Positions 1 through 8,300 of a DNA stretch of 18,026 bases are shown here, piece by piece. Under the pieces are notes generated by a model, which saw nothing but the letters and a program-made list of their open reading frames with translations, ran no database searches and had not been told where the DNA came from. The stretch's first letter is position 1. Every line of letters starts with the position of its first letter. The translations under genes and the position numbers were made by a program. The stretch comes from an uncultured Eubacteriales bacterium (lineage in GTDB: Bacteria > Bacillota > Clostridia > Oscillospirales > Acutalibacteraceae), in NCBI GenBank assembly GCA_934454655.1, contig CAKSFK010000026.1:1-18026 (forward strand), given 5' to 3'.

Positions 1-73
1 GTTCCCGAGGTGATTCGAACACCCGACCTACCGCTTAGGAGGCGGTCGCTCTATCCAGCTGAGCTACGGAAAC
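1..73 (-). tRNA. tRNA-Arg (anticodon CCT), lacking only the discriminator base at the window edge
   Basis: The reverse complement folds into a complete cloverleaf: acceptor stem GTTTCCG/CGGGAAC with one G-U pair, D arm GCTC/GAGC, anticodon stem ACCGC/GCGGT with loop CTCCTAA (anticodon CCT, reading AGG arginine codons), and T arm with TTCGAAT. Base 1 of the window is tRNA base 72, so the discriminator base and any encoded CCA lie outside. No intron or long variable arm is present. Confidence 0.96.
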
Positions 74-94
74 ATATATGTATTTTTAAACAAC

Positions 95-122
95 AAGCCG
101 CCCGTTTTACAACGGGCGGCTT
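95..122 (-). terminator. hairpin between fucO and tRNA-Arg, probable intrinsic terminator
   Basis: Arms GCCGCCCGTT and AACGGGCGGC (10 bp) enclose the loop TTAC, with an extra AA/TT at the base. Read leftward it is followed by the T-rich TTGTTGTTT. It most simply ends the leftward fucO transcript before the tRNA. It also lies downstream of the promoter at 169-197, so transcripts from that promoter meet it too. Confidence 0.75.
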
Positions 123-168
123 TATATTACCCGAAATGCAGTGTGCCGCCTGCAATCACATCACAGCT

Positions 169-197
169 ATTATAACACACCGCTTTTTCAATTTCAA
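169..197 (-). promoter_or_regulatory. leftward sigma-A promoter between fucO and tRNA-Arg
   Basis: On the minus strand TTGAAA (192-197) and TATAAT (169-174) are separated by exactly 17 bp, a near-perfect housekeeping promoter. The predicted transcript starts near base 162 and runs toward the tRNA, crossing the hairpin at 95-122. It is probably the tRNA promoter, but a short RNA ending at the hairpin is an alternative. The bases between it and the fucO stop hold no supportable gene. Confidence 0.7.
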
Positions 198-231
198 GCC
201 TTTTTAAGCTTAATTTTTCGGCTATCCGCCG

Positions 232-1377
232 TTACATCAGGCTTCTGTAAATTTCGGCTATCTCCTCAACGCTGGTATCCCGCGGATTTCCGGGGCGGCA
301 GGCATCGGCATAGGCAGACTCCGCAAGCGCGGGTATATCCTCTTCCTTAACAATGTCCTTTAATGTTGAGGGGATACCCACGTCCTCCGAAAGCTTACGT
401 ACAGCGTCAACAGCCGCCTTGCGGTATTCTTCCTTACTCATACCGTCAACGCCCTCAACGCCCATAGCCTTTGCAATGTCCTTATACTTCTCGCCCGTAT
501 AATCCGCGTTGTAAGCCATAACTGCGGGGAGAAGAATTGCACATGCCTTGCCGTGCGGAGTGTCATAATAAGCCGAAAGGGTGTGAGCCATAGAGTGGTC
601 TACGCCGAGCCCGACGTTTGAGAAGCCCATACCTGCCACATACTGTCCGAGAGCCATACCCTCCCTACCGCTTTTGCCGTTCTTTACGGCGTCGCGCAGT
701 GAGCGGGCAATTATTTCAATGGCTTTAATGTGGAACATATCCGAAAGCTCCCACGCGCCCTTGGTTATGTAGCCTTCAATTGCGTGGGTGAGCGCGTCCA
801 TACCGGTTGCCGCGGTAAGGGAAGCCGGCATTGTAGACATCATATCCGGGTCTACAACCGCAACCACGGGAATATCGTGTGCGTCAACACATACAAACTT
901 GCGTTTCTTTTCAACATCGGTAATAACGTAGTTAATGGTAACCTCTGCCGCTGTTCCTGCGGTTGTGGGTACCGCAATTATGGGAACGCACTTATTCTTT
1001 GTGGGTGCAACGCCCTCAAGCGAGCGAACATCCGCAAATTCCGGATTAGCTATTATTATGCCTATTGCCTTAGCGGTATCCATTGATGAACCACCGCCGA
1101 TCGCGACAATGCAGTCTGCCCCGCAGGCCTTAAATTCTTCAACGCCGTGCTGAACGTTCTCAATTGTGGGGTTCGGTTTAATATCGGAGTAAAGCTTGTA
1201 CTCTATTCCCGCTTTTTCAATAATATCCGTAACCTTTTTGGATACGCCGAATTTTACAAGGTCCGGGTCGGAAGCGACAAACACTTTCTTAAATCCGCGG
1301 CTTTTTATTTCCTCGGGTATTGCGTTTATTGCGCCCGCGCCGTGATAAGATGTTTCGTTAAGCATAAATTTGTTCAT
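232..1377 (-). CDS. fucO: iron-containing alcohol dehydrogenase, lactaldehyde reductase (FucO) type
   Basis: Predicted NAD-dependent group III alcohol dehydrogenase. FucO reduces L-lactaldehyde to L-1,2-propanediol during anaerobic fucose or rhamnose use in the cytoplasm. The 381-residue product matches my memory of E. coli FucO along its whole length, for example NPEFADVRSLEG, TTAGTAAEVTINYVITD and GQYVAGMGFSNVGLG. The nucleotide-binding GGGSSMD is at residues 94-100. The four metal ligands of E. coli FucO (D196, H200, H263, H277) correspond to D194, H198, H261 and H275. I chose the ATG at 1377 over the GTG at 1389 because that GTG lies inside the ribosome site AAAGGAAAGGTGA, which sits correctly for the ATG. 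It is monocistronic, with its own promoter. No other fucose or rhamnose gene is in the window, so the exact substrate (lactaldehyde, 1,3-propanediol or another alcohol) is inferred. Confidence 0.88.
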   Translation of the reverse strand: MNKFMLNETSYHGAGAINAIPEEIKSRGFKKVFVASDPDLVKFGVSKKVTDIIEKAGIEYKLYSDIKPNPTIENVQHGVEEFKACGADCIVAIGGGSSMDTAKAIGIIIANPEFADVRSLEGVAPTKNKCVPIIAVPTTAGTAAEVTINYVITDVEKKRKFVCVDAHDIPVVAVVDPDMMSTMPASLTAATGMDALTHAIEGYITKGAWELSDMFHIKAIEIIARSLRDAVKNGKSGREGMALGQYVAGMGFSNVGLGVDHSMAHTLSAYYDTPHGKACAILLPAVMAYNADYTGEKYKDIAKAMGVEGVDGMSKEEYRKAAVDAVRKLSEDVGIPSTLKDIVKEEDIPALAESAYADACRPGNPRDTSVEEIAEIYRSLM

Positions 1378-1439
1378 AAAGAAAATCACCTTTCCTTTTA
1401 ATACTTACACGGGAAAATCCTCTTTTCCGCGTTAAATAT

Positions 1440-1468
1440 ATTATAACGTATAAAAATAACGTTTTCAA
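1440..1468 (-). promoter_or_regulatory. sigma-A promoter of fucO
   Basis: On the minus strand TTGAAA (1463-1468) and TATAAT (1440-1445) are separated by 17 bp. Transcription should begin near 1433, giving a leader of about 55 bases before the fucO ATG at 1377. The -35 lies inside the palindrome at 1458-1481, which suggests repression or catabolite control. Confidence 0.8.
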
Positions 1469-1481
1469 TTACGAAAACGTT
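1458..1481. promoter_or_regulatory. palindromic operator candidate overlapping the fucO -35
   Basis: A perfect inverted repeat has arms AACGTTTTC and GAAAACGTT (9 bp) and a 6-base centre. It covers the fucO -35 element, a classic repressor position. Each half, read as TTGAAAACGTTATT, also resembles a CcpA cre site with about one mismatch. The cognate regulator is not identifiable here. Confidence 0.55.
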
Positions 1482-1555
1482 AATAATATGTTACAAATAA
1501 ATAAAAAAGCAACAATAAACAGCTTGTAAAAAATACCGACAGTGGTTTTCTTAAT

Positions 1556-2293
1556 TCAGGTTATACTTTTTATAGCAGGAAGGGTCGAGAGAAGTTTTTG
1601 TGCGCTTTCATAAGCCAAAGCGGTCTCCTTTTTCTTTTCAAGGATCGTATCGGCTACACGCCTGCACGAAATTGTAAGCCCTTCGGGCAGTTCAATTCCC
1701 GACTGTTCCTTAACCTTCTCATAAAAATCAGAGCCGAGGCTTAAGCCTTCCCCCTCAAAAAGTCCTTCATTGGAAACTCCGCTGAGATATTCATAAGCCT
1801 CACCATCGGTAATAAACAGCAGAGCATTTTCGTCTGCCGCGATAAGCGATTGAAGCTTTGTAAGCATTGTGTTTCTATATTGCGCGTTTCCCGAATTGTT
1901 TGTAAAACTGCAGTTTACAACCTGAACGTTGACCTTGCTGTCGCCGTTAATATCGGAGGCATACCGGCTCAGATAATCCGCCATTGCCTCGGTTTGAGCG
2001 TCAAGAGCGGCGGTGTAGGAAAAGTAAACAACCTCAATATCGTATTTTTTTCTTGTCGCGCACTGGGTTATAAGCACAGCCAGTACGACAACCGCCGCCG
2101 TGACGGCTATAACGTGCCACTTATACTGAAACCAAAAGTTATCCCACTTTTCCTTGGGCGTTTTCGGAACTATTGCAACCTCGCTGGGCTTAGGCGGCGC
2201 CTCCATTTCCCCGTGCTGCATTTTTTTAAGCTCCAAAAATTCCTGCCTTGCTCGGCGCTGTTCATCAAGTATTTCATTTCTTTTATCAGCCAT
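1556..2293 (-). CDS. single-pass membrane protein of unknown function
   Basis: I do not recognise a family for this 245-residue product. Residues 1-58 are charged and probably cytoplasmic, with a helical, possibly coiled-coil start (about 5-27) and a Pro-rich stretch (32-47). One hydrophobic segment at about 59-79 is followed by RKK and a C-terminal domain of about 165 residues. A short basic-rich N-terminus and no cleavage site argue for an anchored protein, but the RKK after the segment makes the orientation uncertain. It starts six bases after the stop of the DUF2156 gene and is the last gene of the uvrB unit. Its ribosome site (AGAAAGAAG) is modest, so translational coupling is plausible. 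No catalytic motif is evident. Confidence 0.8.
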   Translation of the reverse strand: MADKRNEILDEQRRARQEFLELKKMQHGEMEAPPKPSEVAIVPKTPKEKWDNFWFQYKWHVIAVTAAVVVLAVLITQCATRKKYDIEVVYFSYTAALDAQTEAMADYLSRYASDINGDSKVNVQVVNCSFTNNSGNAQYRNTMLTKLQSLIAADENALLFITDGEAYEYLSGVSNEGLFEGEGLSLGSDFYEKVKEQSGIELPEGLTISCRRVADTILEKKKETALAYESAQKLLSTLPAIKSIT

Positions 2294-2299
2294 ATTTTT

Positions 2300-3184
2300 C
2301 TACTTCTTTCTTACCGTTACAAGGTATTTCTTCGGCATTTCCGCCGGGTGGTAGGCAAGCTTTGCCGTTCTGAGCCCCATATCCCCCGCGTCATCCTCAC
2401 GGTTGATAAACTTAACGTCCGAACCGAACTTTGCCGAAAACTGATTGACGACCATCTGATATGAGCCCTTAAAGTTCCTGTCTGCCTTTTCAACGTGGGT
2501 AAACAGCGTATCCCCCACTTTTTCACCCAGTGAAAAGCCCTCAATTTTGTCGTTTGCAAACAACACTCCGCCGAACATTTTATAATCGGGCAAATTTTCA
2601 AGCACCTCGGTTACGATTTTATCCTCTGCCCTTTTTAGCTCCGGTGCGCTTTCGTCCGGATGACTCAGCGACCTGAAAAATTCCAACACACTTTCTGTCC
2701 CGACATCGTTAATATCCTTAAACTCCCAGTTCCGCACGGACCGCATAAACTGGTTTATCTGGTTGCGCTGACCCTTAAGCTTGTGACCCGCAAGGGTTAT
2801 AAGCTGTTCCGAGGTGTAGACGTAATCGGCGTAATCCCTTTGCTCGGTAATAACCGTTTCGGCGTTCGGAATATCAAAATCGCAAAGATACTCCTGCGGA
2901 ACGGTCATATAGCTTATGCTTCCGTCCTTCTCAATAATTCTTTCGGTAAAGGTTTTCACACTGTCATCCCTTTTAAGTGACAGCGGAACATTGTAATAAA
3001 GCTTTCCGTCGGGATAGTGCATTTTAGAGTAGAACACGCCGTTTTCCGCCGCATACTCGGTCTTGTAAAAATTGCGCCACATAAAAAGACCGCCCACGGT
3101 ATAATCGCAGGTTTTTGAGCGCGCCGCATCAAGATACGGCTTTACCTCATCCGCATCATTAAGAGCTAAAGGTTTAAAATTCAT
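2300..3184 (-). CDS. DUF2156 protein (phosphatidylglycerol lysyltransferase C-terminal-like, GNAT fold)
   Basis: The 294-residue product looks like the stand-alone clostridial DUF2156 family, related to the cytosolic catalytic domain of MprF (aminoacyl-phosphatidylglycerol synthase). Family-like features are the N-terminal FKPLALNDADEVKPYLD, the YTVGGLFMWR segment, the GHKLKGQRNQINQF segment near the middle and EGFSLGEK toward the C-terminal acyltransferase-like half. It has no membrane segments, so lipid-directed aminoacyl transfer is not shown; the substrate is unknown. I chose the ATG at 3184 because AAAGGGAAG precedes it at proper distance; an upstream in-frame start at 3214 lacks such a site. 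It lies 32 bases after uvrB and 6 bases before the membrane protein gene, so co-transcription is likely. Confidence 0.8.
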   Translation of the reverse strand: MNFKPLALNDADEVKPYLDAARSKTCDYTVGGLFMWRNFYKTEYAAENGVFYSKMHYPDGKLYYNVPLSLKRDDSVKTFTERIIEKDGSISYMTVPQEYLCDFDIPNAETVITEQRDYADYVYTSEQLITLAGHKLKGQRNQINQFMRSVRNWEFKDINDVGTESVLEFFRSLSHPDESAPELKRAEDKIVTEVLENLPDYKMFGGVLFANDKIEGFSLGEKVGDTLFTHVEKADRNFKGSYQMVVNQFSAKFGSDVKFINREDDAGDMGLRTAKLAYHPAEMPKKYLVTVRKK

Positions 3185-3216
3185 ATAAACTTCCCTTTCA
3201 AACCGTGTCGGCAATG

Positions 3217-5178
3217 CTATTTTGCGTCACGTAGTTTGTTGATTTTATCACGCAGATAAGCCGCGTGCTCGAATTCAAGTATTTTTGCCGCCTGCTTCAT
3301 CTCGTTAGTAAGGCGTTTTATCTCTGCTTCGCGCTCCGACCTTGACATCTTGGAAATCGGCTTATCGCTCTTTACCTTTTTGCCTATTTCTATAACATCG
3401 CGCACATCCTTAACAACCGTTTGCGGAACAATTCCGTGTTCCTCGTTATATCTGCTCTGAATGTCGCGGCGGCGCTCGGTTTCGGTTATTGCGCGTTCCA
3501 TAGACGGCGTAACGCTGTCGGCATACATAATAACCGTTCCCTTTGCGTTTCTCGCGGCTCTGCCTATTGTCTGCACAAGTGATGTTTCACTGCGTAAGAA
3601 ACCCTCTTTATCGGCGTCCAGTATTGCAACAAGCGACACCTCGGGAATATCAAGACCCTCGCGCAGAAGGTTTATTCCCACAAGCACGTCAAATTCCCCA
3701 AGCCGCAGATCCCTTATTATCTCCATACGCTCAACCGTATCCACATCATAGTGCATATAACGTACCTTGACGCCGAGGTTATTAAGATAATCGGTCAAGT
3801 CCTCTGCCATTTTTTTGGTGAGCGTTGTTATAAGCACGCGCTCACCCGATGAAACACGTATATTTATTTCGGACACAAGGTCGTCTATCTGCCCCTCGGT
3901 AGGTCTTACCGAAACGGTCGGGTCAAGCAGACCGGTGGGTCTTATTACCTGTTCCGCGGTTTGCGCGGCGTGATCCTTTTCAAACTGACCGGGCGTGGCG
4001 GATACAAATATCGCCTGATTTATGTGCGAATAAAACTCTTCAAAATTAAGCGGTCGGTTATCGAAGGCAGAGGGAAGCCTGAATCCGTATTTTACCAGAT
4101 TTTCCTTTCTTGCGCGGTCGCCGCCGTACATACCCCTTACCTGAGGCAGGGTTACGTGGGACTCGTCCACAAACAAAAGGTAGTCTTCGGGAAAATAGTC
4201 AAGCAGGGTTGACGGCATACTTCCCGGTTCTCTTCTTGACAGCACGCGTGAATAATTTTCAACACCCTTGCAGGTACCTATCTCCCTGAGCATTTCAATA
4301 TCGTATTCCGTGCGCTGACGTATTCTCTGCGCCTCAATAAACATTCCGTTGTCATTGAAAAATTTGACGCGTTCTTCCATTTCGTCCTTTATTTCACCGA
4401 GAGCCTCCTCAAGCTTATCGTGCGAAACGATGTAATGCGAGGCGGGGTATATTGCCACGTGCGAAAGCAGAGATTTTACCTCGCCCGTCACCGTGTTAAT
4501 TTCGCTTATCCTGTCTATCTCGTCGCCGAAGAATTCAACCCTTACGGCATTTTCATATGAGTTTGCTGGGAAAATCTCCACCGTATCCCCGCGGACGCGG
4601 AATTTATTGCGTACAAAATTAACATCGTTACGTTCATATTGCAGGTCAACAAGCTTGTGCAAAAGCTCATCGCGGCTCTTCTCCATTCCCGTTCTTAACG
4701 ATATGACCATATTTTTATAATCAATAGGACTGCCGAGCGAATATATGCAGGACACACTGGCGACAATTATAACGTCCCTGCGTTCCGAAAGGGCGCAGGT
4801 TGCCGAATGGCGAAGCTTGTCTATTTCATCGTTAATAGCCGAGTCCTTTTCAATGTAGGTATCACTTCCCGGTATATATGCCTCGGGCTGGTAATAATCG
4901 TAATACGAAACAAAATACTCAACAGCATTTTCGGGGAAAAATTCGCGGAACTCCGAGCAGAGCTGTGCGGCAAGCGTTTTATTGTGCGCAAGCACCAATG
5001 TCGGGCGGTTGACATTCGCTATTATATTCGCCATAGTAAAGGTTTTTCCCGAACCCGTAACGCCTAAGAGAACCTGCTCTGTTAATCCCTTTTCTACGCC
5101 CTTTGTAAGCTTATCAATAGCCTGCGGCTGGTCGCCCGTGGGCTTGTATTTTGAATGCAGAATAAATTTATCAGGCAC
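3217..5178 (-). CDS. uvrB: excinuclease ABC subunit B (UvrB)
   Basis: UvrB is the damage-verifying helicase-like subunit of nucleotide excision repair. UvrA loads it at lesions and it recruits UvrC. All hallmarks are present: GDQPQAI near the N-terminus, Walker A GVTGSGKT (about residues 39-46), the beta-hairpin region YYDYYQPEAYIPGSDTYIEKD that probes the duplex, DESHVTLPQ, the SATPG motif, the late helicase motif QTIGRAARN, and a C-terminal UVR domain ending EFEHAAYLRDKINKL that contacts UvrC. I chose the GTG at 5178 (653 residues) because AAAGGGTGA lies just upstream; this also gives the usual UvrB N-terminus. An in-frame ATG at 5199 would add seven residues and would place the ribosome site inside the coding region. 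It is the first gene of a three-gene unit. uvrA and uvrC are not in the window. Confidence 0.97.
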   Translation of the reverse strand: MPDKFILHSKYKPTGDQPQAIDKLTKGVEKGLTEQVLLGVTGSGKTFTMANIIANVNRPTLVLAHNKTLAAQLCSEFREFFPENAVEYFVSYYDYYQPEAYIPGSDTYIEKDSAINDEIDKLRHSATCALSERRDVIIVASVSCIYSLGSPIDYKNMVISLRTGMEKSRDELLHKLVDLQYERNDVNFVRNKFRVRGDTVEIFPANSYENAVRVEFFGDEIDRISEINTVTGEVKSLLSHVAIYPASHYIVSHDKLEEALGEIKDEMEERVKFFNDNGMFIEAQRIRQRTEYDIEMLREIGTCKGVENYSRVLSRREPGSMPSTLLDYFPEDYLLFVDESHVTLPQVRGMYGGDRARKENLVKYGFRLPSAFDNRPLNFEEFYSHINQAIFVSATPGQFEKDHAAQTAEQVIRPTGLLDPTVSVRPTEGQIDDLVSEINIRVSSGERVLITTLTKKMAEDLTDYLNNLGVKVRYMHYDVDTVERMEIIRDLRLGEFDVLVGINLLREGLDIPEVSLVAILDADKEGFLRSETSLVQTIGRAARNAKGTVIMYADSVTPSMERAITETERRRDIQSRYNEEHGIVPQTVVKDVRDVIEIGKKVKSDKPISKMSRSEREAEIKRLTNEMKQAAKILEFEHAAYLRDKINKLRDAK

Positions 5179-5228
5179 TGTTATCACCCTTTGCCGCATT
5201 TGTCGGTCGGCAGAAAATTACACAATAC

Positions 5229-5257
5229 AGTATACCACAAAAGAACATTTAAGTAAA
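5229..5257 (-). promoter_or_regulatory. extended -10 promoter of uvrB
   Basis: On the minus strand TATACT (5229-5234) is preceded by TGG, an extended -10, and by TTTACT (5252-5257) at 17 bp. Transcription would start near 5222, about 44 bases before the chosen uvrB GTG. I saw no LexA/SOS box between it and the gene. Confidence 0.6.
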
Positions 5258-5286
5258 CAATCATATAAAAATTCATATCTGTGTAA

Positions 5287-5326
5287 CAAACGACCCGGCT
5301 GTAAGAAAATACAACCGGGTCGTTTG
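5287..5326 (-). terminator. strong hairpin after the giant secreted-protein gene
   Basis: The arms CAAACGACCCGG and CCGGGTCGTTTG are perfectly complementary and, after one mismatch, continue for four more pairs around an A-rich loop. The hairpin begins immediately after the TGA of the upstream gene. The T content lies in the stem (CGTTTG) rather than in a clean tail, so termination strength is uncertain. It insulates uvrB from the upstream pair. Confidence 0.7.
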
Positions 5327-8300
5327 TCAGGTACCTGTTTGATCTGTTTTGTCGGCGTTTTCGGCATCGGTATTGCCGATATTTACCTCAATCTCCGCTC
5401 CGTATAATCTGTATCCGTCCTTTACAAAGTACGGTTTGCAATATAAGCTTTGAACGTTTTCAAGCGAAACCGATTCGTTTATATTGAACGCGTACGTATA
5501 ATCTTCATACTGCACATCAACCTCGGTTTCAACATCGGAGGCTATCTTCTTAAACCGCACAAGGTCACGTATATCCGCAACCTCATCACCGTTTAAATCG
5601 GCGTTTTCGGCGGTGTTACCGCAAAGCAGCTGCTTTTTAAGCGCCGCCATATCCGCCGCCTTGTCGATTTTTCCGTCGTTATCAATGTCGCAGTAATAAA
5701 CCCTATCTCGGAAAGCAAGCCAAGGCTTTTGGTTTAACGCTTTTGCGTTGATATATTCGGACGCCGAATCGCAATAGCCGCCTTTTCCGTCATTATATAT
5801 AACCGTAATCTCGCAGCCTACCGCGGAAATACCGTCAACCGATTTAACTCCTACCGCTATAATATTACCCGCGGCGTTACCCCCGATATAATTTACATCC
5901 GACGCACTTGCTTTATACAGCACGGCGCCGCATTTGCATATTTGGGTGTATACGCCGTCTTCTTCTCTGAAATAATAGTTTTGGTGGCTGTTCGGGTCAA
6001 GCTCACCGTACATATCACCGCATTTTTCACAGTGGGCGGGTTCAACACAGTTTGCCTCGCCGCCCGTGTGCCGACAGCCGTACATACACACCTTGCACAC
6101 GCCGTTCACATCAAAATCGTGCGGTCCTGTTATAACCGTACTGCAGCACTCCCAGTGCTGTTCGTGTGTAGTTTCGGTCTTTACGTAATATTCCGTCCAC
6201 GGCTTACTGTGATTATTTGGGTCGGGCTCGCCGAACCTGCTGCTGCAAACAGAACACCACGCCGCATCTTCACAGGTCGCGGGCCAGCTGTCGCTGTGTC
6301 CCTTTGCGGGAATCACAGTGCCGCGGTCCACAACATTGCGGCAGTTCCAACAAACTGTATCGCCCGTGTAGCCATTCTCTGTGCAGGTGGGATCTTTTTT
6401 GCCGCTTGTATATGTGCCGGAGGGATAAAAATCGTGATTGTCCGGGTCTATCTGACCGTATTCAATACCGCAGGTATGACACCTTGCCCTTTCGTGGCAG
6501 TTGGCAGGTGATGAAACGGGATGTTCGCATATACAGCCGCACACCGTGCAGATACCCTCCTCCCACTTGTGGTATTCATACGGGTATTTCGGTTGACCGC
6601 AGCAGCTCCATTTGCTGTGATGTCCCGCGTTGTCCTGCCAGTCCTCCACGTTCCATACGTCCGTTGCGTCGTCGGGGTGTGTATTTCGGTCGATTTCTCC
6701 GTAAAGGTTGCCGCATTTTTCGCAGCGTGCGGGCTCCCTGCAGGTTGCCTTGCCGCCCGTGTGCGGGAGCATTTCGCCCTGTGTAATGCCGCACCTTGAG
6801 CAGGTTTCGGGCGCGGTGCAGGTGGCTGCCAGCCAATCGTGGCCGTTTTGCCGGCATTTGGTGTTTACCGTCAGATAAAAGTCTGCATAGGTTTTGGAAG
6901 ATTCTTCTCCATAGGTGAGCTCACAAAGGAATATCCACCCGCTCATATCCACCGTAGCCTTATCAACGCGCAGGCTGCACTTGGTATAGTAGGTAATTCC
7001 GTTTGCGGTTTGGGAAATATATTCTTCCGTATAATTGCCGCGCAGCTCCTCAATTTCGGAAATATTAACATTTTCGCTTGTGCCTGCTTTGCGAACCTGC
7101 CAGCAAACGCTTGTTGCAACTATCGGGTTGCCCGGCAGTATATCGCTTTCAAACAGCAGACTGTCGCCCTCTACCGCAGTAAACCGCTGACCTTTCCACC
7201 CTTCAAAGAACGGATTATAAAGCAGAGTAAGTGTCACCTCATTCGAGATAACATTGCTGAAATTATTGCTTACAACGCAGCGGTAGGCATAATGTGCGGT
7301 TGAAACGTAAACGTCACTCGAAGAGGCTGAAAAAACATATTTTTCCCCGTTCGCGCCCTCTATATCCTCAAAGGGTACATCCTCGCCCGCATACGACCGT
7401 TTTGCTACTTGCCACTGATATTTTTCGGCATACTTCGCTTTTACCGAAAGGGTTGCACTTGCGGGATATTTAACCGTTTGCGACTGAGGCTGTTCGGTTA
7501 GTTTAACCCACCTGTCGGTTACGTTTACCGTGATTTCGGCTGCAAGCTCACCTGTTACATTAGTTCCGTCGGTCTGGGTTGCCACGCATCTGTAAACCCA
7601 GCCGTCCATATCCTCTGTCACTTTAAAAGAATATCTTTCCTTGCCGTTTGATTCTTCATGAAGATTAAAATTGCCGTCGCCCTTGTTTATATACCACCTT
7701 ATATAATTAAACCCGGCGCTCTGCCCGTCGGGCGGGAGTATTTCCTCGGTAAGGGCAAGGGTCGTCATTTTGCCTTCGGAGAAAGAGTTTTCGCATATTA
7801 ATTTCGGATTGAATATATGCAGTACTGCGGTATATACGCCTACCTGCAGATTTGTGTCGGCTGTGCGAAGCTCGCAGCGGAACGAACGGTTCTTCCAAGT
7901 CTCATTCGGCACGGTATAAATAAGCCTGCACTCGCTGTCGCAATTAGGATTATTTATTGTAGTCCAGTTCATATCGTCGTCGCTGTAGGACCATATCAGC
8001 TTATAATCTTTCATCTGCTCTGCGGTGGGCGCATTTGCAAACGGTTGTATGTTCACCGTCATTCCCGGGGTTGCCGTATAAAGGCTGCGCGAGTACGCCT
8101 CGATACTCTGCGATGAAGTGAGCCACAGGGGATTTCCCGGCTGACCTTTAAGCGTAACCTGTGAAGAACTGCCGCTCGGGGTGGCGCTCAGAGATTCAAG
8201 CTCCTCGGGCGATTGCATCCAAAGATAAACCATTTTCCCGTCAATCGGGTATATTCCGGGTCTGAAATAGAGTCTGTCGTTCTTTACGGAAATTTGCGTT

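Noticed and set aside
203..220. TTAAGCTTAA palindrome next to A/T runs after fucO
   Set aside because: Short AT-rich self-complementary sequence with no promoter or hairpin context.
1502..1535. Possible terminator after the membrane-protein gene
   Set aside because: Only a four-pair AAGC/GCTT stem with a long loop precedes the T6 run; too weak to call although some terminator is expected here.
1850..2464. Plus-strand ORF of 204 residues
   Set aside because: It is antisense to two well-supported adjacent genes and straddles their junction; no ribosome site or family resemblance.
5942..6799. Several plus-strand ORFs of 90-190 residues inside the giant secreted-protein gene
   Set aside because: They are antisense to the CxxC repeat region, have no ribosome sites, no recognisable domains and compositions expected from reverse-complemented coding sequence.
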